In this document: one piece after another, positions 26,368-36,600 of the stretch
How the letters are laid out: each line of letters opens with the position of its first letter
How positions within the stretch are numbered: position 1 is the stretch's first letter
Origin: Bacteroidota bacterium
Lineage (GTDB): Bacteria; Bacteroidota; Bacteroidia; Bacteroidales; JAAUTT01
Reading direction: 5' to 3'
NCBI GenBank assembly: GCA_021779665.1
Contig: JAJYAG010000042.1
Location: forward strand, 1,784 to 40,833
Length of the DNA: 39,050 nt
The notes under the pieces: generated by a model
Databases searched by the model: none
What the model was told of the DNA's origin: nothing
The model's input: the letters and a program-made list of their open reading frames with translations, nothing else
Translations under genes and position numbers: made by a program

Positions 26368-27915
26368 TTAGTTCCAGTCGTTCTTCACATCAGCAGCAAC
26401 GCTTGGATTCAGGTCTTTTTCAGTTTGTGGAATAGGAAGCAGCAGATCTTTTGGTCTGAAGGGTGTTCCCCGTCCCGCCTCCTGTTTTTCGTTATTGATG
26501 GTGGTACGGATAATACCCCATCTTTTTAAGTCGAAGTACCTGTGCTGCTCTCCGCAAAGTTCAATCTGACGTTCTCTTCTGAGAATTTTTACAGCGTTTT
26601 CGTAGTTACCTAAGGTGCTGTATTTAAAAGCACCCGCTCTTTCTCTTACGTTATTTATAAGATAAAGGGCTTTATTGAAGTTTCCTTTCTCAATTAATGC
26701 TTCGGCCTGCATAAGCAAAACGTCGGAATAACGAATAAGACGTGCGTTAATTGAACCCTCGGGAAGTCCTTCTTTTTCCTTGTTTTCGTAATTGTTATAC
26801 TTTTTCCAGCGATTGCCTGATACCTGAAATGGATAAGGTTTGGCGCCTCCTGTACAATTATTGCAAAAGTCAGTGTCTCCTCCTTTTGCCGGAAAGCCGT
26901 AGAAGGTCATGGCAGCTCTCGGATCAATGTAGTTGTTCCCTGTTTCATCGTTATAGGTAAATGCCTCGACTGCAGCATCCGAAATAAAAACATTCTGCCA
27001 GTCGTTCCATCCGTATTCCATTGCTCGTCCGCTGTGGGTAGCTCCGCCTCCCCACCATTCCTGACCACCGAACATATACCAGGTATTTGTGCCGGGAACA
27101 TGTTCAAGTTGTACTTCAAAAAGAGATTCGGCATTGTTTTCATTGTAGGAAAGGAAATTTTCCTCGAATTCAGGTATGAGCGAATATTGGTAGGGAGGAT
27201 TTTCCAGAATCGCAAAGGTATTGGCGGCTTCAGTAAATTTTTGCTGATACAGGTAGGCTTTCCCCAACAATGCCACAGCGGCTCCCGAGGTTGCACGCCC
27301 TTTATTGGCATCATCGTAATGATAAGGCAATGAGCTTATGGCTTGTTTCAGATCTTTTTCTATAAGACGCCATATTTTTGCAGTGCTGTCGGCCCTTGGC
27401 GCAGTAAATTCGTAACGGTCCTCCCAACTGTCCTTGATAGGAACTCTTCCAAAAAGAGAGACCAGCTGAGAATACGACCATGCCCTTAAAAAATATGCTT
27501 CGCCCAGAATTCTTGTTCTAAGCTCTTTATCGTTTTCGGCTGTAGGAACCCATTTCCCAACTTTGTCGAATACGAGATTGGAGCGGAGAATAATCCTGTA
27601 ATAGGAGCGCCATAACCTGTTTATATGTTCATTTCCGGGACCAAATGTGAAATTTGCAAATTCTGACAGAGCTCCTTGTAAGGGTGGAGCCTGTTCGGCA
27701 TCGTTTCCCATAAGGTCGAAAATAAAATAATATTCACGGGCAAACAACCCCTGGAAATAGAAACCTGCATAGGTTGCGTTTATGGCCTGAAGGCATTGAT
27801 CAGCATTGGTGAAATAGGTATCCTCGGTGTATGAGTTTGGGTTCTTGAGATTGAGCTGATCCTCATTGCACGATATTATTATTAATCCTATTATGAATAA
27901 GACAAAGCTTCTCAT
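26368..27915 (-). CDS. SusD/RagB family outer-membrane lipoprotein (susD2)
   Basis: 515 residues. The lipoprotein signal peptide has lipobox IISC (cysteine at about 16). SusD hallmarks are the N-terminal NPNSYTEDTYFTNADQC block and the central TPR-like helices (LLGKAYLYQQKFTEAANTF). The late block of RYSDVLLMQAEALIE and RRERQIELCGEQHRYFDLKRWG is also typical. SusD caps the SusC barrel and binds the incoming substrate at the cell surface. It starts three bases after susC2, so the two are translated together. It is clearly paralogous to the SusD at 32064-33668; both share SGRAMEYG and NNYIDPRA motifs. Confidence 0.95.
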   Translation of the reverse strand: MRSFVLFIIGLIIISCNEDQLNLKNPNSYTEDTYFTNADQCLQAINATYAGFYFQGLFAREYYFIFDLMGNDAEQAPPLQGALSEFANFTFGPGNEHINRLWRSYYRIILRSNLVFDKVGKWVPTAENDKELRTRILGEAYFLRAWSYSQLVSLFGRVPIKDSWEDRYEFTAPRADSTAKIWRLIEKDLKQAISSLPYHYDDANKGRATSGAAVALLGKAYLYQQKFTEAANTFAILENPPYQYSLIPEFEENFLSYNENNAESLFEVQLEHVPGTNTWYMFGGQEWWGGGATHSGRAMEYGWNDWQNVFISDAAVEAFTYNDETGNNYIDPRAAMTFYGFPAKGGDTDFCNNCTGGAKPYPFQVSGNRWKKYNNYENKEKEGLPEGSINARLIRYSDVLLMQAEALIEKGNFNKALYLINNVRERAGAFKYSTLGNYENAVKILRRERQIELCGEQHRYFDLKRWGIIRTTINNEKQEAGRGTPFRPKDLLLPIPQTEKDLNPSVAADVKNDWN

Positions 27916-27918
27916 GTT

Positions 27919-30900
27919 CTAAAAATTTAATTGCATACCAATTAAAAATGTCCGAGGCTGCGGATAATTTCCTGAATCGATACCTCTTCTCAAATTGTAA
28001 CGCTGGCTGTCACCGGGGTACTGAGCTCCAATTTCAGGATCGTATCCTTTGTATGATGTGTGTGTATAAAGGTTCTGGACTGCCAAATAAAAACGTAACG
28101 ACGAAATGGATTCAAGCGATAGGTTGGAAAGTACAAGCGGCGGAATTGTATATCCAAGACTGAGGTTTTTTATTCGCCAATATGAGCCGTCTTCAATGTA
28201 CCTGGTTGACGGCCTGAGATTTTTATTTGGATCGTTTGCAATGGCTCTTGGAATATTGGTGATGTCGCCAGGTTGTTTCCAACGATTTAAAACATCCTTG
28301 GATGCATTGAAAGGGCGGATCATACCCGAAAGCCAATAGGTGTAAAATGCCGTAAAAAGTTTATTCCCATAAACACCGGCAACAGTTACCGAGAGGTCCA
28401 TACCCTGGTAACTGAAATTTGATGTTAAACCATAGGTTATCTCAGGTACAGGATTTCCTATCATTGTCCTGTCTTTATCTGTTATATGTCCATCGCCATC
28501 CAGGTCTTTAAAACGGATATCGCCAGGTTTGGCAGCTTCCTGGTAAAGTGTTTCTGTATTCCCTGATAATTTGGCTGCATTCGCGTTATCGGCATCTATT
28601 TCTCCCTGGGTGGAATAAACTTTGTCCATAACGAAGCCATAAAAATAACCCACCGGTTTTCCAACCTCGGTTCGTGTTATGTTATAACCAAAATCCCAGG
28701 TTCCGTCAACAAGAGGTTGACCTTCGCCTAATGATGTTACCTTGTTTTTGATAAAGGCAGCATTGGCCGAAATGAAATATTTAAACTGACTCAGATTTTT
28801 TTGTAGCGTAGCAGTAATTTCAAAGCCTTTATTTTCGACACTTGCAGCGTTTATGGTTGGGTCGCCGCCTCCATCCCCAAGCCCCATGCCAATGGAGGGA
28901 GGTATGGGAACCTGAACCAGGATATTTTTTGTGTCCTTAATGAAATAATCGGCTGTAAATGAAAGCTGATTATCGAAAATTCCCAGGTCAAGCCCTATAT
29001 TATAGGTAGAAGCTGTTTCCCACTTCGCAAAAGGTGAAGGAAGCGAATTAACGGTCACTCCCTTTACCGTAACCTGAGGGTTACCAAAAACATAATTGAT
29101 ATTAGAAGCATGCAAACTCGACTGGTAAGCATAATCGCCTATAAGGTCACTGCCGCTTTTGCCCCAACCTGCTCTTAGTTTTAAGGTTGAAATTGTTGAA
29201 TAGAAGTTCGAAAAGAAGTTTTCCTGATTTATTTTCCAGCCAACTGAGAATGAAGGGAAATTTCCCCAACGGTTTTTGGGTGAAAACCGCGGGCTTGCAT
29301 CGCGCCTGAAATTGGCAGTGATAAGGTATTTATCGTTAATAGAATAGTTGAACCGGCCAAAATACGAAATCAAAACCCCCTGCCACACGCCGGTAGCATT
29401 CCCGTCGATACGTTTAAACTGGGCAACCGGCATTGTCTGGATTTCCTCGTTTGCAAAACCTCTGCCTTCAACAGCTAAATACTTACCCGATGCTTTTACC
29501 GGAAGAGTGTTCCCGATTATCACCGACAGGCTTTTCTTATCGTTTGAAAAATCGTATTGAAGGGTGTGCTCAACTGTTGGAGTTATCCCCCAACTATAAC
29601 TCTCGTATAGAATGGAAGGTGACTTTAGGTTCCCGTTTTCATTCTCTTTTGTAAAGCTGAAATTATACCCATTTGTATAATCTAAGCCAAATACAACTTT
29701 GTAGGTGAGACCGTTGAGTATTTCGAAGGATGAATATATGTTTCCCAAAAGCCTGAAAGAGCGGTTTACTTTGTTTGAAAGCATGATTTGAGCTACCGGG
29801 TTTTGCGCATCGTTTAAATCGTCAATGGTAGTGGATTTACTGAATCCTCCAAGGTTATTAATGTCGGTAACGGGTAAGTAAGGCGGTATTCTCAAAGCCG
29901 AACCGAATAACGTACTTTCTATCGGGTGGAGATTTGTATAGGATAATCCGAGGTTTTCACCCACTTTAAATCGTCGCAGAATTTTAAACTCAGTATTCGA
30001 ACGGAAAGAGTATCGTTCAAAATTATTACCTATTATAATTCCGTCGTGTTTGGTATATCCTCCTGAGAAAGAATAAATAAAAAAGCCATTACCTCCATTA
30101 ATATTCAGAATATGATCCTGCAGGCGTCCCGTGCGGAATACCTCGTCCTGCCAGTTTGTGCGGTCGGCCAAAGCATAGTTTGTAAATTGACCTTCAGCAT
30201 ATATTTTAGGAGGTAAGAGTTTCTCCATGGGTTTATCCGGATTGGCATTCCTTTGAATATCGCGTACGAGTTCCAGGTATTCACTGGCATTTAAAACCTC
30301 GAGTTTTTTATAAGCACTTGTCAGACCAATGTAGCTGTTAAACGAAAAACGAGGTTTCCCTGTACGGCCTTTTTTTGTTGCAATAATTACCACTCCGTTT
30401 GCAGCTCTGGTCCCGTATATGGCAGCTGCCGATGCATCTTTCAGGATCTGAATGGATTCAATGTCGTTCGGATTGATCATAGCCAACGGATTAGACTGGT
30501 CGTCGCCATTTCCGCGGAAAGCCAAACCGTCAATTACATACAGGGGATCGGTATTGTATAAGGTTCCTACTCCTCTGATTTTTATGGAAACTCCTGCGCC
30601 CGGTAAACCTGAGTTATTTATTACTTCCACTCCGGCAGCTTTACCTTGTAACATCTGATCGAAACTAATATATCCTCTGTCGGAAAGTTCACGGCTTGTT
30701 AAGGAAGTGATTGAGCCGGTAACATCACCTTTCTTTTGTTCACCATATCCCACAACAATCACCTCGTCGAGACGTGCAATATCTTCGAACATGCTGATGT
30801 TTAGTGTCGACTGATTGTTCAGAGGTGTTTTCTGGGTAACATATCCCACGTAAGAGAATACCAAAGTCACCGAAGATGAGTCGGTATCCATAGTAAATCT

Positions 30901-31341
30901 GCCGTTTATATCGGTTGTTGTTCCGTTGCCCGATCCTTCCTGCAGAATGTTGACTCCTACAAGTGGCTGTGAATCGGAGGCTGAAACTACCGTCCCTGTG
31001 ATAATGTGCTTTTCTTTGGCCCTGTGCTGTTTGATTGGAGTAATTACAATCATATCGCCGTAAATGGAATAACTGGCGTTGAACTGGGAGAAAACTTTGT
31101 CAAGAATCTGAGTTATGGTAACGCCTTTGGCAGTAATTGTAATTTCGCGGGAAACATCAATTTGCCCCACTTTGTAAAAGATATTGTAATTGCTTTGTTT
31201 TTCAATCTGGTTAAAAATATCTTCTACTGTGCCATTAATTACTTTTATGTCAAATTTCTTTTCCTGGGAATAGATTTGCGATAAAGGTAATAATGCAATA
31301 AAAGTTAATACCAATAATGGTTTAATTAGTTTAGTAGTCAT
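27919..31341 (-). CDS. SusC/RagA TonB-linked outer-membrane protein with N-terminal STN domain (susC2)
   Basis: 1140 residues from ATG 31341; a TTG 13 codons upstream is rejected because it spoils the signal peptide (1-25, ending IYSQ). An STN (secretin/TonB short N-terminal) domain occupies about 29-103 (FDIKVINGTVEDIFNQIEKQ, ending GDMIVITPI). A carboxypeptidase-regulatory-like domain follows (about 112-195), then the VIVVGYG TonB-box-like segment. The plug has the SusC signature (IESIQILKDASAAAIYGTRAANG), and the barrel ends in phenylalanine. STN domains of this family contact FecR anti-sigma factors and report substrate uptake. The nearest FecR lies about 6 kb upstream, beside the other susC. 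A promoter candidate lies directly upstream. Confidence 0.95.
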   Translation of the reverse strand: MTTKLIKPLLVLTFIALLPLSQIYSQEKKFDIKVINGTVEDIFNQIEKQSNYNIFYKVGQIDVSREITITAKGVTITQILDKVFSQFNASYSIYGDMIVITPIKQHRAKEKHIITGTVVSASDSQPLVGVNILQEGSGNGTTTDINGRFTMDTDSSSVTLVFSYVGYVTQKTPLNNQSTLNISMFEDIARLDEVIVVGYGEQKKGDVTGSITSLTSRELSDRGYISFDQMLQGKAAGVEVINNSGLPGAGVSIKIRGVGTLYNTDPLYVIDGLAFRGNGDDQSNPLAMINPNDIESIQILKDASAAAIYGTRAANGVVIIATKKGRTGKPRFSFNSYIGLTSAYKKLEVLNASEYLELVRDIQRNANPDKPMEKLLPPKIYAEGQFTNYALADRTNWQDEVFRTGRLQDHILNINGGNGFFIYSFSGGYTKHDGIIIGNNFERYSFRSNTEFKILRRFKVGENLGLSYTNLHPIESTLFGSALRIPPYLPVTDINNLGGFSKSTTIDDLNDAQNPVAQIMLSNKVNRSFRLLGNIYSSFEILNGLTYKVVFGLDYTNGYNFSFTKENENGNLKSPSILYESYSWGITPTVEHTLQYDFSNDKKSLSVIIGNTLPVKASGKYLAVEGRGFANEEIQTMPVAQFKRIDGNATGVWQGVLISYFGRFNYSINDKYLITANFRRDASPRFSPKNRWGNFPSFSVGWKINQENFFSNFYSTISTLKLRAGWGKSGSDLIGDYAYQSSLHASNINYVFGNPQVTVKGVTVNSLPSPFAKWETASTYNIGLDLGIFDNQLSFTADYFIKDTKNILVQVPIPPSIGMGLGDGGGDPTINAASVENKGFEITATLQKNLSQFKYFISANAAFIKNKVTSLGEGQPLVDGTWDFGYNITRTEVGKPVGYFYGFVMDKVYSTQGEIDADNANAAKLSGNTETLYQEAAKPGDIRFKDLDGDGHITDKDRTMIGNPVPEITYGLTSNFSYQGMDLSVTVAGVYGNKLFTAFYTYWLSGMIRPFNASKDVLNRWKQPGDITNIPRAIANDPNKNLRPSTRYIEDGSYWRIKNLSLGYTIPPLVLSNLSLESISSLRFYLAVQNLYTHTSYKGYDPEIGAQYPGDSQRYNLRRGIDSGNYPQPRTFLIGMQLNF

Positions 31342-31369
31342 CAAGCAGTATGTTCCGACTAAAATTAGA

Positions 31370-31399
31370 TAAATATACAACTTTATCGAAAAATGGCAA
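31370..31399 (-). promoter_or_regulatory. Promoter candidate for susC2-susD2
   Basis: On the - strand TTG (31399-31397), a 19-base spacer and TATATTTA (31377-31370) match the -33/-7 pattern with one mismatch in TAnnTTTG. It lies 28 bases before the susC2 ATG, so the distal pair can be transcribed apart from the proximal operon. Confidence 0.5.
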
Positions 31400-31458
31400 T
31401 CTTATAACTTTTTGCCGGTGTACTTTATATTTTGTTTTATAGCATTTTATCAACGCAA

Positions 31459-31486
31459 GAAAGCCGCACCATAAAGGGCGGCTTTC
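31459..31486 (-). terminator. Hairpin after the small lipoprotein gene
   Basis: GAAAGCCGC (31459-31467) pairs with GCGGCTTTC (31478-31486), with a 10-base loop. On the - strand only a weak T stretch follows, so termination may be partial and some readthrough into susC2 is possible. Confidence 0.6.
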
Positions 31487-31508
31487 AAAACGATAGCAGA
31501 AGATGCTA

Positions 31509-32036
31509 TTATTCTTCTACTTTGATAGTTATACTTTTTATGTCTCTGCTGGAATCGTCAGAATCCATTTCGCCCCAGTTGGTTGAAACCATGGTTGCTT
31601 TATAGGTTCCGGCTTTCCAATAGGTGTACACCAGCTTTTTGTCAGTAAGCAGATTACCTTTTTGGGTGTAATCTTTGTTTTTGTATCGTTCATAATCCGA
31701 AGCCGCAACTTTATATTCCCATTCCAAAGGAGCACCAGCTGCGTCTACTTTGCTCGGAACACGAACTTTACAACTATCGCCTGTCCAAATTGCCTGAAGG
31801 TCGCCTTTTCCTGTGAAAACAAATTCAACAAAAGCAATCTTCTGGTCAACTCCGTTGATAGTCTTTTTGAACATTTTAACTGTGAGATTTTCGGAACTGC
31901 TTGCCAAACGTACTTTATCACCGTCAAGCTGGTATGCAGTAAAGCTGGCATCGGCATCTTCAACCTTATAAGTTTTGGAACAGCTGGCTATTGCAACTAT
32001 TGCCATTAATAAAATTAAAGTTTTTATGTTTTTCAT
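31509..32036 (-). CDS. Small surface lipoprotein, possible glycan-binding protein
   Basis: 175 residues. The lipoprotein signal peptide has lipobox IASC (cysteine at about 19). The mature part is predicted all-beta, with a PKD-like block FVEFVFTGKGDLQAIWTGDS (about 69-88) of the kind seen in SusE/SusF-type and other surface glycan-binding lipoproteins. It follows susD1 by 27 bases and is the third gene of the susC1 operon, the position such accessory binding lipoproteins usually hold. I do not recognise a named family. Its short length suggests a single beta-sandwich domain. Binding of the locus substrate is inferred from position. Confidence 0.75.
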   Translation of the reverse strand: MKNIKTLILLMAIVAIASCSKTYKVEDADASFTAYQLDGDKVRLASSSENLTVKMFKKTINGVDQKIAFVEFVFTGKGDLQAIWTGDSCKVRVPSKVDAAGAPLEWEYKVAASDYERYKNKDYTQKGNLLTDKKLVYTYWKAGTYKATMVSTNWGEMDSDDSSRDIKSITIKVEE

Positions 32037-32063
32037 ATGAGCTTTCTTTAAATGAGTAATGTA

Positions 32064-33668
32064 TTAATTCCAACCATTAGGCACTTCGCACAATTTGTTA
32101 ACATCCTTTTCTCTTTGCGGAATTGGAAATAACAAATTCTTTTCGGAGAAATTGGCTAATTCGCCCTGGGCTGTTTTTTCGCCGTTAAGTATAGCAACAA
32201 AATCGAAGATTTTGCCATTCCTGTGCCAGCGAAGTAAGTCGAACCAACGTTGTTGTTCGCCGCAGAGTTCAATTTCTCTTTCTCTTTTCAGTATGGTCAT
32301 AGCCGCAGTTTTGTCGCCCAGTGAAGTGTATTGAATTGCACCTACTCTTGCGCGAACGTTATTAATTTGCACCAGTGCATCTGCAATTTTGTTATTCTGA
32401 ATATAACATTCAGCCAATAAGAGCTTTACATCGGCCAATCGGGTGATAACAGTGCTGATTTGAGATTCAGGACCACCTTCGGCTGCTTTTGCTTCGTACT
32501 GCTGATATTTTTTCCATCTGTAACCTTTAGGAGCAGTTGGGTTTGCATCGCCAGGATAAGTTACAGGAGTGTTGAAAGGATAAGCACCTTTTTTGCAATC
32601 CATATCACCACCAAATCCTCCATCTCCATAGAAAGTATAGAAAGCGCGCGGGTCGATATAATTGTTAGTGGCATTGATGTTGTATTTAAACTTTTGAACA
32701 GCAGAAGTGGTAATGTTTACGTTGCCCCAATCCCAGAATCCATATTCCATTGCACGACCACTGGTAGCACCTTTCGATCCCCAAAGTTCGGTTCCGTCGA
32801 ACATGTGATACATGTTTCCGGCTCCCCATCCATACCATGCAAATTTGCAGTCGAAAATTGTTTCAGGGCTGTTGCGGTTGGCTTCCAGAAATTGTTTTTC
32901 GAAACCAGCTACGCCTGTTTCCATGGTAAAACCACCATTGTCTACTATGTCTTTAAATAATGGTTCGGCAGCTACCCAATTTCCCTGCATTGCATAAAGT
33001 TTACCCAAAAATGCTTTGGCAGCCCATTTGGTAGCGCGGCCATTTTCAGCAGCAGAATAAGAAGCGGGTAATGCGTTGGCAGCAGCTTTGAGGTTTTCTT
33101 CTGCAAAAGCATAAACTTCTGTTTGCGAAGAGCGGGCTAAGTTCAGATTTTTAGCTGTTTCTTCATAGCTTTTTCTTAATGGAACCGAACCCCAAAGGCT
33201 TCCCAGGTGATAATATGCAAAACCTAAAAAGAACTGGGCTTCACCAATTAAACGTGGTTTCAAAGCTACATCAGCTTCTTTTGTTGGAGTCCATTTGGAA
33301 ACAACATCTATGGCATAATTTGCACGTAATACCATTCTGTACAAGCGATCCCAGGTTGGAGAAAGAGCAGAGTTGGTAGCATCGTAAACACCACGTGGAA
33401 GCTCTGCAATCTGACCTTGCAGCGGAGTTAAAGGACCTGCTTCGTTTGCAAGAAGATCGAAATTGAAATACCAGTCGCGGCTGAACATACCCTGATGCAG
33501 CATAATTGTGTAAATAGCATTTACAGCTTTCTGGCAATTTTCGGCATTGGTATAATAAGTTGTGGCATCGAAGTTATTTGGGTTCTTCTCATCAAGAAAC
33601 TCATCGTTACAAGCGGTCACTGATAAGAAGGCTATTAATATGATAAAAATTTTATTTTTCATATTCAT
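32064..33668 (-). CDS. SusD/RagB family outer-membrane lipoprotein (susD1)
   Basis: 534 residues. The lipoprotein signal peptide has lipobox VTAC (cysteine at about 20). The start DEFLDEKNPNNFDATTYYTN, central TPR-like helices (KWAAKAFLGKLYAMQGNW) and late RLADVKLLLAECYIQ and KREREIELCGEQQRWFDLLRW blocks identify SusD. It partners susC1, whose stop lies 22 bases upstream, and binds substrate at the surface. A second Met two codons in is an equally possible start. It is paralogous to susD2 over its whole length, but with different loop lengths. This fits duplication followed by divergence in substrate choice. Confidence 0.95.
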   Translation of the reverse strand: MNMKNKIFIILIAFLSVTACNDEFLDEKNPNNFDATTYYTNAENCQKAVNAIYTIMLHQGMFSRDWYFNFDLLANEAGPLTPLQGQIAELPRGVYDATNSALSPTWDRLYRMVLRANYAIDVVSKWTPTKEADVALKPRLIGEAQFFLGFAYYHLGSLWGSVPLRKSYEETAKNLNLARSSQTEVYAFAEENLKAAANALPASYSAAENGRATKWAAKAFLGKLYAMQGNWVAAEPLFKDIVDNGGFTMETGVAGFEKQFLEANRNSPETIFDCKFAWYGWGAGNMYHMFDGTELWGSKGATSGRAMEYGFWDWGNVNITTSAVQKFKYNINATNNYIDPRAFYTFYGDGGFGGDMDCKKGAYPFNTPVTYPGDANPTAPKGYRWKKYQQYEAKAAEGGPESQISTVITRLADVKLLLAECYIQNNKIADALVQINNVRARVGAIQYTSLGDKTAAMTILKREREIELCGEQQRWFDLLRWHRNGKIFDFVAILNGEKTAQGELANFSEKNLLFPIPQREKDVNKLCEVPNGWN

Positions 33669-33690
33669 GTATTTAATTATGATTCAACAA

Positions 33691-36600
33691 TTAGAATGAC
33701 ACCTGGATTCCAAATAAGTAGTTCTTTGGTAAAGGAATTCCAAAGTCGTCAACTCCACGTTCCGTATTGTTTCCACCACCAAACGAAGGATCGTAACCTG
33801 AATATTTGGTTATGGTAAGTGCATTCTCCAAAGTGGCGTAAACTCTTAATGAGGAGATTGATTTATTCAGCCATTCGTTTTTGATGGTATAGCCCAATGT
33901 TAGGTTCTTTAAACGCATGTACGATCCATCTTCAATATACCTGTCGGAAAAGCGGGTGTTTTTGTTAGGATCAGTTTTTTCAACACGGGGTAATGTAGCT
34001 TCGGTGTCACCATCAAATTTCCATCTCTTCAGAAGTTCAGTTGATCCATTGAACGGACGAACACCACCTTCTAACCAATAGGTGCCATTCCAGTTAACCA
34101 GCTGACAGCCATAAACGCCCTGGAGTACCAATCGCAGATCGAAGCCTTTGAAGTCAAATGCCAGACTTGTTCCGTATGTCCATTTCGGCATAGCGTTACC
34201 AAGGTTTGTACGGTCTGCATCGGTAAGTTTACCATCGCCATTGAGATCTTTAAACCTCAGGTCACCAGCAACGGCTGTAGCTCCGAATTTTGCATTGTAA
34301 TCATCGGCTTCAGCCTGGGTGTACATAATTCCGTCGGTTTTATATCCATAGTAGTAACCAATAGGGAAACCTTCGGCAGTGCGGGTTAAGAAACCAACTT
34401 CCGATCTGTTTGCTCCAAAAATTGGTTGTCCTTCGCCTAAAGATTCAACCGAGTTGTTATTGTAAGCAGCGTTGGCAATAAGATTATAACCAAGACCAAA
34501 TGCTGTGTTTCCTTTATATCCTAACTGTAATTCCACACCTTTATTCGAAACCTCAGCAGCATTTTTTGTCTGAGGATTGCTGATACCCGTTGAAAGAGGA
34601 ACCGGCACTGCAATTAATATTCCTGAGGTTTGTTTGTTGTAGAGATCCACGGAAACTGAAAGTTGGTCGTTGAAAAAGCTCGCATCCAAACCAGCACCTG
34701 TGGTTGTAGTTTCTTCCCATCTGATGGTTGGAGAAGGTATTGAATTTACTGTAGCTCCATAAATGGCACTACCCAGATCAAAATTTGTTCCCAGAGGATA
34801 AACGATGAAAGGATCGCTACCACCATAACCACCAAGATAAATGTTAGAGTTGTACAGATATGAGCTAATCTGGTCATTACCTGCTTTACCCCAGCTTCCT
34901 CTCAGTTTGAGGGTAGTTAACCAGTCTACACTTTTCAGGAAGTTTTCTTCTTTTAATTTCCATCCTAAAGCTACGGAAGGGAAGTATCCCCAGCGGTTTG
35001 AAGGAGCAAATTTGAAAGAAGCATCGGAACGGAAGTTTACTGTTAACAGATACCGATCGAGGAGAGAGTAATTGATACGGCCAAAATACGACATAGATGA
35101 GCTTTTACCGATTCCGGCTCCGGAAATTGTTGCCGGACTGCTTCCGGTAGTTACTTTACGGATTGGCATTGTTTCACCGCCATAACCAGTTCCTCTTGCT
35201 GTCAGGTCGCTCGATCCCTGCCATCTTTCGTAGTTAACACCGGCTAACAGAGATATTGAGTTATTTCCAAAAATTTTGTCGTATGTGAGGTAATTTTCAA
35301 ATTTTGGATAATAGTTTAAAGAGTAGCGTTCTTCCAGATAATTTGTTTGCTGAACGCTGTTCAGATAATCTTTTTCACGCCAGTCCTGCGAATGGTTGGT
35401 GCTGAATTCATACTGGAACCTTGAGTGGAAGTATAAACCGTTGATAATCATAAGGTCGGCATACAGCTGGGTTAAAAGCTTGTAGTCAGTTCTTTCATGA
35501 AAATCGTATGCTAAAGGAATCATTGGGTTAACAGCATCGTTCAGATTGCCTTCGTTGGTAATGTTGGAGTACTTTCCGGGATTGGTCGATGTCTCGCTGA
35601 ATACGCCTACATAAGGAGCCCAGCGTAATGCACCCATAATATCTCCTTCAAGTCCTTCATCCTTTACCTGACGGAATAATGTGTTATTTCCAATGGTAAG
35701 TCTTTTGCCAACTTTGCTTTCAACATTGGCTTTTAGATTGTAGCGCTCATAATTGAAATTGCCACGTGTTGAGCCCTGAGTAAAATATCCTGCAGAAAAC
35801 CTGTATTTAACATTGTCGCTACCACCGCTGATATCAAAATTGTGACTCTGAGCTGAAGCGTCGCGGAAAAGTTCGTCCTGCATATTAACACGGGTATTTC
35901 TTGTAAAGGTTTCATTATCGAAAACCGAGGGCATTCCTGCCGGTTTATCCCAGTGTTTGGTGTTTTTATTGTAAGCTCCGCCCTGGATGTCATAAACCAG
36001 ATCAACATAATCGCTTGCATTTAGTACATCCAGTTTTTTGCCTGGTTTGGAAATTCCGTAATACCCATCGTATGTTAAACGAGGTTTACCCGATTTTCCT
36101 TTTTTTGTGGTTATGATAATAACACCGTTTGCACCTCTTGAACCATAAATAGCAGCAGCCGAAGCATCTTTTAAAACGTCGATGCTTTCAATTTCGGATG
36201 GAGCAACCATATCCACATCACCCACAATTCCATCGATAATAGCCAATGGTGCTGTACTGTTGATGGAGGTTGTTCCTCTGATCTTTATATTCATGCCACC
36301 GCCCGGGCGACCACCGTTGCTGGCAGCAACTTCCACACCTGCAACACGTCCCTGCATCATCTGGCCTACGTTGGCAACTGAACTGTTACCCAGGTCTTTC
36401 GACTGGATTGAAGAAACAGCTCCTGTTAAGTCTTTTTTCTTTACTGTACCGTAACCTACAACAACAATCTCTTCGAGTTTGGCTACGTCCTGTACCATGG
36501 TTATGTCAATAACAGCACGGCCGTTAACTGCAATTACTTCGTTAACAAAGCCAACATATGAGAAAACGAGATTTACGTTGGGGTTTTCAACCTCCAGAGA

